Shown: positions 1-6,692, counted from the stretch's first letter. The stretch: DNA of 10,519 bases from Desulfobacteraceae bacterium (GCA_021162325.1 JAGGYV010000042.1:1-10519); one strand, 5' to 3'. The notes: generated from the sequence alone by a model not told the origin. Translations and numbers: made by a program.

Positions 1-39
1 ATCTCTTGCAATGTAATGGTCATAAATGGTATCGTACAT
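1..39 (-). CDS. Partial leftward gene, N-terminal 13 codons only
   Basis: Reading the minus strand from 39, an ATG opens a frame MYDTIYDHYIARD that runs off the window with no stop. The start is supported by AAGGAG (complement of 46-51) six bases upstream, the strongest Shine-Dalgarno site at this end of the window. Thirteen residues are too few to name a family, so no function is offered. The ribosome binding site lies inside one arm of a 12-bp inverted repeat (see 41-125). Confidence 0.5.
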   Translation of the reverse strand, partial: MYDTIYDHYIARD

Positions 40-40
40 A

Positions 41-125
41 ATGGTCTCCTTTTTTTGTGTTAATTATTTTTTTTTAACTGCAAAAACAATTACCACGTAT
101 GAGCTTATTGCTCAAAGGAGACCAT
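41..125 (-). promoter_or_regulatory. 12-bp inverted repeat covering the ribosome binding site of the leftward gene
   Basis: ATGGTCTCCTTT at 41-52 is the exact reverse complement of AAAGGAGACCAT at 114-125, with a 61-bp spacer. In a minus-strand transcript starting upstream of 125, the second arm would pair with the Shine-Dalgarno bases and reach to two bases before the start codon. The spacer also holds a small hairpin, GAGC-TTATT-GCTC (101-113), and an A/T-rich run. The repeat is seen directly; its regulatory role is inferred. If the promoter is in the A/T-rich spacer, the upstream arm would not be transcribed. Confidence 0.35.
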
Positions 126-136
126 CTTTCTTATTT

Positions 137-217
137 TATCGAGGGAGGTACGACCGAAGCAATCTCATCAAAAACAGGGGATTACTTCGGCGCTCGTTCC
201 TCACTTCTCGTAATGAC
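137..217. repeat. Palindromic dispersed-type repeat
   Basis: Two imperfect arms face each other. CCGAAGCAATC at about 153-163 matches the reverse complement of GATTACTTCGG at about 180-190 with one change. The similarity continues outward through purine-rich flanks (GAGGGAGG on the left, the complement of CCTCACTTCTCG on the right). It resembles the widespread class of short intergenic palindromes built around a CGAAGCAATC core. No ORF of conviction crosses it. Confidence 0.5.
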
Positions 218-269
218 AACTAAGATTCAGGGGTTTTCGTTCAACCATTAATTATGAGGATTATCACTA

Positions 270-733
270 ATGAGTATTTATAATCCACCGCATCCGGGAG
301 AATTTATTCGAGAGATATATATTACTCCTTTCAACTTAAGCGCCAGAAAAGTTGCCAATAGCCTGGGTGTGTCACCATCAACTTTGATAGTCTCGTAAAA
401 AGTCAGATTCCGACGGCAAAGTATAAAAGTTCACCAATCTTAAAAATTGGCAAGGCGCGCAAATTCTGAGTGATGATTCGTACTTAGCGTACTTTGAAGA
501 AACGAAGAATGCAGCGCAACACAGAATTTGGACTTTTTACGAAGCCGTCAACTTTTAATCGTCTATTAAACGGTGATACTAATGTTTCGCCTGAAATGGC
601 TTTGCGCCTGTCAAAATCATTAGGTCGCAGCCCTGAAAGTTGGCTGACCATGCAAGACCATTACAATCTATGGCATGTAAGAAAAAAAATTAATCTCCGG
701 GGAGTTATAAAATTAAATCTATCGGCAGCATAA
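270..733 (+). pseudogene. higA: HigA/VapI-type XRE antitoxin gene split by a 166-bp element
   Basis: HigA antitoxins are helix-turn-helix proteins that neutralise a HigB RNase and repress their own operon. The ATG at 270 has GAGGA (256-260) upstream and opens MSIYNPPHPGEFIREIY, the classic HigA N-terminus. After Thr38 (SVSPST-like context, GVSPST) the frame enters the element at 385 and stops at TAA 396-398, giving a 42-residue product. The remainder resumes at 555 with NRLLNGDTNVSPEMALRLSK, then LGRSPESWLTMQ, ending at TAA 731-733. Deleting 385-550 and one ACTT restores a continuous 97-residue protein of normal family length. The C-terminal piece could be read from TTG 494 within the element, but this would lack half the DNA-binding domain. 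No HigB toxin gene is seen in 40-269, so this is an orphan remnant in the window. Confidence 0.88.
385..550 (+). mobile_element. MITE-like element, copy 1 (166 bp, inside higA)
   Basis: The ends are TGATAGTCTCGTAAAAAGTC and the reverse complement of TGACGGCTTCGTAAAAAGTC, so TCGTAAAAAGTC is a perfect 12-bp terminal inverted repeat with looser outer bases. The element is flanked by ACTT at 381-384 and 551-554, consistent with a 4-bp target duplication. Its interior closely matches copy 3 (6693-6845), including GGCGCGCAAAT, GAGTGATGATT, GTACTTAG and AGAATTTGGAC. It differs mainly by about 13 extra bases near 440-455 that form a CCAAT/ATTGG hairpin. It encodes no transposase, so any mobility would be in trans. 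Confidence 0.85.
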
Positions 734-752
734 TACTTATATGTTTAATGAT

Positions 753-782
753 TTGATTGTTACTTCTCATGTGATATATAAT
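753..782 (+). promoter_or_regulatory. Candidate sigma70-type promoter for the M20/gpgS operon
   Basis: TTGATT at 753-758 and a perfect TATAAT at 777-782 are 18 bp apart, about 50 bp before the first gene of the operon. This is the only good -35/-10 pair I see in the gap 734-833. It is a pattern match only. Confidence 0.4.
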
Positions 783-833
783 TTTTAGAATATCGGGAAA
801 GAGATCAAACCATAAATAAAAAGTTACGAAGTT

Positions 834-2003
834 ATGGCCATGGACACCATTTTAAAAAGAATACCCGCTTTTGTTGACCAGATCAAAGAAATACAGGAAG
901 TCATTATTGCCAATATTTTATTGATCGGTCAAATTCCTGCCCCGACATATCACGAACAAGCCCGGACTGAAATTTTCCTGGAGCGTTTATCCGATGCCCA
1001 GTCTGATTATAATGCAACAAGCGACTACAATATCCCCGTCGGCATCATTAAGGGCACTTCAGACGAATCCCGGGCACCCATTTTTGTCGTTGCCCATCTG
1101 GATACTTTTTTTAATGCAGATATTGACCATAATTATATCGTTAGAAAAGCGTCTATCTCCGGACCGGGCATCCTGGATAATTCTTTGGGTGTCGGCGTCC
1201 TGGCCTCTTTGCCGATTATTTTTAAACATCTTAATCTTCAATTTGAGTCCGATATCGTACTGGCAGGGGTTCCACAATCCATTGGAAAAGGAAACCTACA
1301 GGGTATCCGCCAGCTTTTGGATACCTGGGAAGGTCCCATCCGGGGTGCTGTAATTATTGAAGGAGACGAGCTGGGGCGCTTAAACTATTACTCCGAAGGC
1401 ATTATCCGGGGAGAAATCACCTGCAATGTCTTGCCAGCCAACGGCGGGGAACACCGGTACAAGCCGAATGCCATCATTATTTTAAATAAGGTGATTGATG
1501 AAATCCTGGCCATGGAACTCCCTTTACGGCCGCGTGCCCGGGTGATTATCGGAAAAATCAACGGGGGGTTTAAGCATGGGGTGATCGCCTATAATGCCCG
1601 GCTGGGATTTGAAATCCAGAGCGATTCCGAGGAGATGGTTAAACGAATGCACGCTGAGATCGAAGATATTGTAGACGGCATCCGGCATGAAAATCATGTC
1701 AGCCTTGAACTGAATATTATCAGTAATCTGACACCTGCGACATTACAATACAAACATCCGCTGGTAAAAAACACGGTTTTGATCATGAAAGCACTCGGCA
1801 TTGCCCCTGCAAGTGATTCCGGTGAGTCCGAACTGTCCATCTTTCTTGCCAGAAAAATTCCGGCCGTCACATTAGGGGTCACGAAAGGTAAAAATGTTCA
1901 TCTTGAAAACGCTTCAATGAAAATCAAGCCCATGTTTACCGGCATCGCACAGATTCTCGGTGTTATCATGGCAATAGACAGCGGGGTCTGTGATGAATCA
2001 TAG
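834..2003 (+). CDS. M20-family metallohydrolase-like protein, catalytic Glu pair missing
   Basis: The 389-residue product has the layout of M20 zinc peptidases. APTYHEQAR (36-44) matches the usual N-terminal APTFHEEER-like motif. VVAHLDT holds metal ligands H88 and D90. GPGILDNSLGVG supplies D115, the bridging ligand. Near 175-180, IIEGDELG is where a further ligand lies, GGEHRY (204-209) matches the lid-domain GGHS region, and GKNVHLENA gives the last ligand, H356. The expected GEEGLGDLRG block, with the catalytic base and a zinc-binding Glu, reads PQSIGKGNLQG (147-157), with Ser149-Ile150 in place of Glu-Glu. Ordinary peptidase activity is therefore doubtful; a binding or otherwise altered role is possible. 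ATG 834 and ATG 840 are both plausible starts, neither with a strong ribosome binding site. The end overlaps the glycosyltransferase start, so the two are probably co-translated. Confidence 0.82.
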   Translation: MAMDTILKRIPAFVDQIKEIQEVIIANILLIGQIPAPTYHEQARTEIFLERLSDAQSDYNATSDYNIPVGIIKGTSDESRAPIFVVAHLDTFFNADIDHNYIVRKASISGPGILDNSLGVGVLASLPIIFKHLNLQFESDIVLAGVPQSIGKGNLQGIRQLLDTWEGPIRGAVIIEGDELGRLNYYSEGIIRGEITCNVLPANGGEHRYKPNAIIILNKVIDEILAMELPLRPRARVIIGKINGGFKHGVIAYNARLGFEIQSDSEEMVKRMHAEIEDIVDGIRHENHVSLELNIISNLTPATLQYKHPLVKNTVLIMKALGIAPASDSGESELSIFLARKIPAVTLGVTKGKNVHLENASMKIKPMFTGIAQILGVIMAIDSGVCDES

Positions 2004-2970
2004 CTGGTTAAAAACAAATACGTTTCACCATTCAGAATTTAAAGATCTCAAAAAACTGGTGGAAGCCAAAAACCGAAAACAGCTGAAAATCTCCCTGTGC
2101 CTGCCGACCCTGAATGAAGAAAAAACAATTGCCAAAGAAATTATTATCATGAATTCAGAGCTGATGACGCGGTTCCCGCTGATCGATGAAATCGTTGTTG
2201 TTGACTCCGGCTCAACAGACCATACATTAGACATTGCTAAAAGTTATGGGGCAGACGTTTATGAAGCAAAAAACATTCTGCCCCATCTTGAAAATTTTAC
2301 CGGCAAAGGGGAGAATCTCTGGAAAGCCCTGCATGTCACCGAAGGCGATATCATCATCTACCTGGATGCGGACATTAAAAACATCCACCACCGGTTTGCC
2401 TATGCCCTTTTAGGTCCTTTGCTGATGTTTGACCATGTAAAATACACCAAGGCCTTCTATGATCGACCCATCGCTACTGACCTGAAAAAAATCCGCTCCA
2501 CCGGCGGCGGGCGGGTCACCGAGCTGATTATACGCCCCCTGTTTTCTTTATTTTTCCCGGAACTGACCCAGATCATCCAGCCCCTGTCCGGAGAATATGC
2601 CGGCTATCGATCACTTCTGGAAAACATTTCATTTCCCATCGGGTACGGCGTGGAAACAAGTATGATTTTAGATATTTATGAAAAATGGGGCCTTGACGTG
2701 ATCGCACAGGTGGATCTGGACCGCCGGGTGCACCGAAACCAGGACACAAAAGCGCTGGGCAGAATGGCTTTTGTTATTCTCAAAACATTTTTTAATCGAA
2801 TTGAAGGCCTGGGAAAAATAAAGCTCAACACCGAGGTGTTCCATGAGATGATCCAGTATAAACTGACCAACGGCGAATATGAGACTGATATTTATAAAAT
2901 CACAGGCCATGAAAGACCACCGATTATTTCAATCCCGGAGTATTGTAAAAAACACAACCGGCAACCTTGA
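1993..2970 (+). CDS. gpgS: Glucosyl-3-phosphoglycerate synthase (GT81, GpgS)
   Basis: GpgS transfers glucose from an NDP-glucose to D-3-phosphoglycerate, the first step to glucosylglycerate-type compatible solutes. The 325-residue cytosolic protein shows a GT-A fold: LCLPTLNEE (35-43), VVVDSGSTDHT (68-78), metal-binding YLDAD (123-127). The GpgS signatures follow: GGGRVTEL (171-178), RPLFSLFFPEL, QPLSGEYAG (196-204), GYGVET (217-222) and VDLDRRVHRNQ (240-250). I chose ATG 1993; GTG 1990 would add one residue. The start lies 11 bases inside the upstream M20-like gene, indicating translational coupling. No glucosyl-3-phosphoglycerate phosphatase (GpgP) is in the window. The stop codon TGA (2968-2970) is formed by the first three bases of the element at 2968. 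Confidence 0.9.
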   Translation: MNHSWLKTNTFHHSEFKDLKKLVEAKNRKQLKISLCLPTLNEEKTIAKEIIIMNSELMTRFPLIDEIVVVDSGSTDHTLDIAKSYGADVYEAKNILPHLENFTGKGENLWKALHVTEGDIIIYLDADIKNIHHRFAYALLGPLLMFDHVKYTKAFYDRPIATDLKKIRSTGGGRVTELIIRPLFSLFFPELTQIIQPLSGEYAGYRSLLENISFPIGYGVETSMILDIYEKWGLDVIAQVDLDRRVHRNQDTKALGRMAFVILKTFFNRIEGLGKIKLNTEVFHEMIQYKLTNGEYETDIYKITGHERPPIISIPEYCKKHNRQP

Positions 2971-3119
2971 TGGCGTCGTAAAAAGTCCCATCTACTGCGT
3001 TGTAGCGGTTTTTCAGTCACTCAAGATACTACATGTATGATTGTGTGTCTGAAAAACCACTACGCCTTGTATATGGAACTTTTACCTTAGCCATCCGAGT
3101 ACTTTTTACGAGTTTATCA
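2968..3119 (-). mobile_element. MITE-like element, copy 2 (152 bp, reversed, hairpin-containing centre)
   Basis: This copy lies in the opposite orientation to the other two. Its ends are TGATGGCGTCGTAAAAAGTC on the left and ACTTTTTACGAGTTTATCA on the right, giving an 11-bp perfect core TCGTAAAAAGT. ACCT flanks it at 2964-2967 and 3120-3123. In reverse complement it shares GGATGGCTAAG, AAAAGTTCCA and CAAGGCG with the same part of copy 3. The middle is different: a 15-bp arm at 3002-3016 pairs with 3049-3063 (14 of 15 positions) around a loop holding the palindrome TACATGTA. It lies between gpgS and moaA, where that hairpin could act as a weak terminator, though no T-run follows the stem. Confidence 0.78.
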
Positions 3120-3163
3120 ACCTTAATGGCTTCGTCAAAACTGACATTTTACTTAATCAACAC
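3120..3163. repeat. Probable degenerate fourth element reduced to its two ends
   Basis: TAATGGCTTCGTCAAAACTG from 3124 resembles the element end TGATGGCTTCGTAAAAAGTC. It is followed at once by GACATTTTACTTAATCA, which resembles the opposite end GACTTTTTACGAGTTTATCA. The two ends abut with no interior. The similarity is by eye and includes mismatches and a short gap, so this could be coincidence or a target-site preference. Confidence 0.35.
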
Positions 3164-3170
3164 CTATAAA
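3141..3170 (+). promoter_or_regulatory. Candidate moaA promoter
   Basis: CTGACA at 3141-3146 and TATAAA at 3165-3170 are 18 bp apart, each one mismatch from consensus. They lie just upstream of the moaA ribosome binding site. The -35 box falls inside the degenerate repeat at 3120-3163, so the element remnant may contribute promoter sequence. Confidence 0.4.
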
Positions 3171-3194
3171 CAAGTATTTTAAGGGAGTAAAAAA

Positions 3195-4184
3195 TTGCAG
3201 GAACACCAGTTAGTTGATCCATACAAACGGCACTTAAATTATCTGCGGATATCCATTACCGACCGGTGCAACCTGCGCTGTGTCTATTGCAATCCACGGC
3301 TATCCAACCAAAAATTACACCACAAGGAGGTGCTGCGCTATGAAGAACTTCTGCGAATTGCCCGCATTGGCGTCAGTCTTGGAATCAATAAAATCCGGAT
3401 TACCGGCGGCGAACCCCTGGTTCGAAAAGGATGTTGTGATTTTCTGGAACACCTGGCGGCGATAGATGGGTTAAAGGATATTTCCTTAACGACCAATGGT
3501 GTTTTACTAAAAAAGCACATTGACAGAATCGCGTCAGCCGGCATCAAACGATTGAACATCAGTCTCGACACATTAAATCCGAAGAAATTTCAACAAATTA
3601 CCGGGCATGATCTTTTTAAAGAGGTTTGGGAAGGCATCGAACTTGCTTTTCAAAAAGGATTTGATCCCATCAAACTCAATGTGGTGGTGATCAACGGCGT
3701 CAATGATGATGAACTGACGCAACTGGCAGAACTTTCTTTTAAATATCCGTTTCACATCCGATTTATTGAACTCATGCCCATCGGGAAAACGTCTATGCTG
3801 GATGCCAAGCCATTACTGGTTCCCGAAATAAAGAAAAGAATTCAACTACTTGGGAATTTAATCCCTGTCCAAAAGGATAAAAACGACGGCCCGGCCATGC
3901 GATTTAAATTCAAAGATGCAATGGGCGAAATCGGGTTCATCAGTCCGGTCAGCAATCATTTCTGTAAGACATGCAACCGGCTGCGACTGACTGCGGACGG
4001 CCACATTCTCACCTGCCTGTTATCGGATATCTGCGAAGATATTAAAGCCCCGCTGCGTTTGGGCTTGCTGGATAAAGATCTTAAAACCGTATTTTTAAAG
4101 GCAGTTGCCCGAAAGCCCTTTCAACATCCGGAAAATCTGACCCCCCTTGCGCAACCGGAACAGATGGTATCCATCGGCGGATAA
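3195..4184 (+). CDS. moaA: GTP 3',8-cyclase MoaA (molybdenum cofactor synthesis)
   Basis: MoaA is a radical-SAM enzyme that converts GTP to 3',8-cyclo-GTP, the first step of molybdopterin synthesis. The 329-residue product has the SAM-cluster motif C25-NLR-C29-VY-C32, ITGGEP (69-74), ISLDTL (122-127), VVVINGVND, and the C-terminal [4Fe-4S] ligands C257, C260 and C274 in FCKTCNRLRLTADG...LTC. It ends in Gly-Gly, the tail known to be needed for MoaA function. The initiation codon is TTG 3195, chosen because AAGGGAG (3181-3187) lies seven bases upstream and the protein begins in the usual place before the RHLNYLRIS segment. The residue after YC is Asn rather than the usual Met (YCNP). No other moa, moe or mog gene is nearby. 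Confidence 0.95.
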   Translation: MQEHQLVDPYKRHLNYLRISITDRCNLRCVYCNPRLSNQKLHHKEVLRYEELLRIARIGVSLGINKIRITGGEPLVRKGCCDFLEHLAAIDGLKDISLTTNGVLLKKHIDRIASAGIKRLNISLDTLNPKKFQQITGHDLFKEVWEGIELAFQKGFDPIKLNVVVINGVNDDELTQLAELSFKYPFHIRFIELMPIGKTSMLDAKPLLVPEIKKRIQLLGNLIPVQKDKNDGPAMRFKFKDAMGEIGFISPVSNHFCKTCNRLRLTADGHILTCLLSDICEDIKAPLRLGLLDKDLKTVFLKAVARKPFQHPENLTPLAQPEQMVSIGG

Positions 4185-4235
4185 TCAATTAATCCACATA
4201 ATCAGGCAGTCAATCCGTACAAATCTGCTTGCAAA

Positions 4236-4280
4236 TTATAACTGTTTCATATAGTTATAATACCGTTTCGTGAACGAAAC
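4236..4280 (+). promoter_or_regulatory. Two tandem inverted repeats before the kinase-like gene
   Basis: TTATAACT (4236-4243) and AGTTATAA (4253-4260) form a perfect 8-bp inverted repeat. It is followed at once by GTTTCG-TGAA-CGAAAC (4265-4280), a 6-bp stem with a 4-base loop. The right arm of the first repeat overlaps a perfect TATAAT (4256-4261). A TTGCAA at 4229-4234 is 21 bp upstream, too far for an ideal -35. No T-run follows, so an operator or leader structure fits better than a terminator. Function is inferred. Confidence 0.4.
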
Positions 4281-4312
4281 ACCGTATCCGTAAAATCCTC
4301 AAGGGCGAGACA

Positions 4313-6235
4313 ATGTCTGATAAAAAACAGATAATCGATTTTTTTCTTAATCTTTTCAAACTTCAATGTAAAAATCCGAACCCGGGCAGTAATGCTTTAG
4401 AATATGAATTACTATCCACCGGCTCAGGGCCGGATGAGATATATGAACTCCGTGTACGATCCGGTGTGGAATGGAAAACCCGACGCATGAGTATTTGCCA
4501 GCTGGGTGGCACGGTTGAGAGTAAAAGCACCTGTTTTAAAGTTATCTATGATAATCAGCTGGTCATCAAAATACCGCCCAAACCATTTACGGATTTTGAA
4601 AAATACCTGGCATACATTAACAACGAACGCCATATCGTCAACCACCTAACGCCATCCATTAACAGCCTTGCACCCACCCTGTCTGCTATTTTAAACATGA
4701 TTCCTGAGCTGCGTTTCTCTTCTGAAACAAACAAGCAACAGCTTGAAGATAAATACATTACGCTTTTGACATCACATCCCCGCCTTCAGAAATACTTAAA
4801 AATCGGCAACGGATTCGTGTTTTTCATGAGCCTGTCCCGCAGCACTTTTTTCAACCAGGTAATCGATAAAATTCACGACAAAACACGCGCTCAGAATGAA
4901 ATGCTGAAAAACACCGCCATATTTGAAGATCTTTATGCGTTTGAAGCCCTTTACGGGAATCAGTATGATGATGTTTTTTTTAAAATCAACCATCTCTATC
5001 ACGAGTATGGTAAAATCATTGATATTCTTCTCCCCCAGCATGATAATTATGAAACGATTCCGGTCTACAAAAAGCAGGAATGGTTTTATTTCAAACTGGC
5101 AGGGGAAAAACTTCAAATTGATAAAAATGAGCTGTCTGATATTTTCTCAGAAGATCTAAATCAGCTGCTTGACATTTTGATGGAAGAAAAAGAAGCGGCC
5201 GTCATTCAATACAGAAGTATTTCAGAAAAGTATATCAGCAAAAAAATATTTGATAACAACCGAAAAAACATTGAAGGGCTTATCATTAACACCCTAACCC
5301 TTTTATATCATTTAAGAAATCAACATATTGCCATCAGGGATTTAAAACCGGACAATATTTTTGTTGCCGGCAACTTCGACGGCGCGGATAATTTCCTGAA
5401 CAACCCGGATGCTTTTTCTTTAGGGCTGATTGATCTTGAAACTGCGGTTTACCTTCATCCCGATAAAATTTCCGAAATCAAACAACCCCTGCTTGCCGGG
5501 ACTTTCCCCTTTATGACCCCGCATCATTTATTCAAAAACAGCGTCCTATACAAACTGTTTGGCAAAGAAACATCTCGCGTACTATATATGCAGGACTGGT
5601 ATGCGGCCATCGGCATGATTTTTAACGTGATCACCGGCAAAACCATGTTTTTAAAAACAGCCAAGCTGATGCAGAAAGTCTTTAAAATTAAAAAAAAAGC
5701 GGCCATGGAGAAAAAGTCTTTAACAGACACCTTAAAAAGTGTCAGCTGGATCTTCTGGAGTACCGCGGCAATGGAATGTCATAAAAAGATTAAAATTCAT
5801 TCAGACAAATTCAGCCAACTGGATATCAAACTGCCGGAACCGGTTATCGAAATGCTGAAAGACGAGTTACAAATTGAAAAAACCATCCTCAAAAAAACGA
5901 TCAGGAAACGAATCAATTCCAAACCCTATTTGAAAGATCACGGTCAAAAACTTTATCATGCCTCATCCGACCAGATCGTTCAATTCAGAAAAAGATGGGA
6001 AAACGGCACGTATGAGCCACAGCTGCCATCCGCCAAACGGGAAAAAATGGTTAATATTTTAAAAGGAATGGAAAGCTTAAAAATTCAAACCGAATGTCAT
6101 GACAGCCTCAGTCGCAAGCTGGAAAGAAAAATACCTTGTGATGAGCTCTTGATGTTTCTGCTTAACCGGGTCTTAAATGCCATGTATCGCCAGTTCTGGA
6201 CCAACCGGGAGTACCCCTTGAAAAAAGAAATATAG
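4313..6235 (+). CDS. Large atypical protein-kinase-like protein
   Basis: The 640-residue protein carries recognisable eukaryotic-type kinase motifs. A strand with LVIKIP gives the ATP-binding Lys86, and NNERHIVNHL (103-112) provides a likely helix-C Glu. The catalytic loop is HIAIRDLKPDN, with D343, K345 and N348. The metal-binding motif is IDLE (D374) instead of DFG. GTFPFMTP (396-403) resembles the activation-segment GTxxYMAPE, and QDWYAAIGMIFNVITG (427-442) matches the helix-F Asp region. About 200 residues (115-320), mostly charged and probably helical, separate the N-lobe from the catalytic loop, far more than usual. The C-terminal 200 residues are basic and unassigned. There is no predicted membrane segment or signal peptide. 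Key catalytic residues are present, so activity is plausible; the substrate is unknown. Start ATG 4313 follows AAGGGCGAG. It converges on the Hpt gene seven bases away. Confidence 0.72.
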   Translation: MSDKKQIIDFFLNLFKLQCKNPNPGSNALEYELLSTGSGPDEIYELRVRSGVEWKTRRMSICQLGGTVESKSTCFKVIYDNQLVIKIPPKPFTDFEKYLAYINNERHIVNHLTPSINSLAPTLSAILNMIPELRFSSETNKQQLEDKYITLLTSHPRLQKYLKIGNGFVFFMSLSRSTFFNQVIDKIHDKTRAQNEMLKNTAIFEDLYAFEALYGNQYDDVFFKINHLYHEYGKIIDILLPQHDNYETIPVYKKQEWFYFKLAGEKLQIDKNELSDIFSEDLNQLLDILMEEKEAAVIQYRSISEKYISKKIFDNNRKNIEGLIINTLTLLYHLRNQHIAIRDLKPDNIFVAGNFDGADNFLNNPDAFSLGLIDLETAVYLHPDKISEIKQPLLAGTFPFMTPHHLFKNSVLYKLFGKETSRVLYMQDWYAAIGMIFNVITGKTMFLKTAKLMQKVFKIKKKAAMEKKSLTDTLKSVSWIFWSTAAMECHKKIKIHSDKFSQLDIKLPEPVIEMLKDELQIEKTILKKTIRKRINSKPYLKDHGQKLYHASSDQIVQFRKRWENGTYEPQLPSAKREKMVNILKGMESLKIQTECHDSLSRKLERKIPCDELLMFLLNRVLNAMYRQFWTNREYPLKKEI

Positions 6236-6242
6236 CATTCTA

Positions 6243-6281
6243 TTAAACCAGATAATCTCTCAAAACCTGGTCTAATTTTTT
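6243..6281 (+). terminator. Candidate intrinsic terminator of the kinase-like gene
   Basis: TTAAACCAG (6243-6251) pairs with CTGGTCTAA (6267-6275) with one mismatch and a 15-base loop, followed by TTTTTT (6276-6281). It starts eight bases after the kinase stop codon and overlaps the last codons of the convergent Hpt gene. The stem is not G+C-rich, so strength is uncertain. Confidence 0.4.
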
Positions 6282-6611
6282 ATAGTTTTCTTTAAAATGG
6301 TCGATAAAAGGCTCAATATTAGCGGCTTCATTTTCTTTTAATGCCAACTGAATATGTTGAGAAAGCTGCTGCAATCGTTTGGCTGAAATGTTAGCCGTGG
6401 CGCCCTTTAAGGTATGCGCCGCTCTTTCCACAGCCTCGGCATCACCGCTCTTGATTCCCGAGTATAAATTTGTCAGCAGTCGAGGGGTGTCTTCAAGAAA
6501 AATTTGAACGACTTCTTTGAGCAGATCGACATCACCATCAATCCGATCCAGAAAGTCATCATAATCGAATACAGGAGAACTCAGGTCAACCGTTTTTTTC
6601 ATGTTTACCAT
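6243..6611 (-). CDS. Stand-alone Hpt (histidine phosphotransfer) domain protein
   Basis: This is a 122-residue, all-helical, single-domain protein. AAHTLKGATANISAKRL (64-80) carries the phospho-accepting His66 in the canonical HTLKG motif. LLKEVVQIFLEDTPRLL (30-46) is the helix typical of Hpt domains. Such proteins relay phosphate between a hybrid histidine kinase and response regulators in the cytoplasm. No histidine kinase is in the window; the nearest receiver domain is in the REC-GGDEF protein at 8630, and any pairing is conjecture. ATG 6611 (MVNMKK) and the internal ATG three codons later are both possible; neither has a strong ribosome binding site. Its 3' end overlaps a candidate terminator for the convergent kinase gene. 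Confidence 0.9.
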   Translation of the reverse strand: MVNMKKTVDLSSPVFDYDDFLDRIDGDVDLLKEVVQIFLEDTPRLLTNLYSGIKSGDAEAVERAAHTLKGATANISAKRLQQLSQHIQLALKENEAANIEPFIDHFKENYKKLDQVLRDYLV

Positions 6612-6692
6612 TATGTCACTTTCTATTATTCATAAAAGATCGTTGCACTTTTGAAAATCCGTCAGTGGCATTGCAATATTTTTGATCATCTT

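Noticed and set aside
26..223. 65-residue open frame on the plus strand before higA, in the place a HigB toxin would occupy
   Set aside because: It runs through the inverted repeat and the palindromic repeat, has low-complexity content and no RelE/HigB motif or ribosome binding site, so I do not call it a toxin.
494..733. 79-residue frame as an independent new gene
   Set aside because: Its first part is element sequence and the rest is the HigA C-terminal half; it is better explained as part of the broken higA.
834..4184. A single operon linking M20, gpgS and moaA
   Set aside because: A 224-bp gap with an inserted element and a separate promoter-like pair lies before moaA, and the functions are unrelated.
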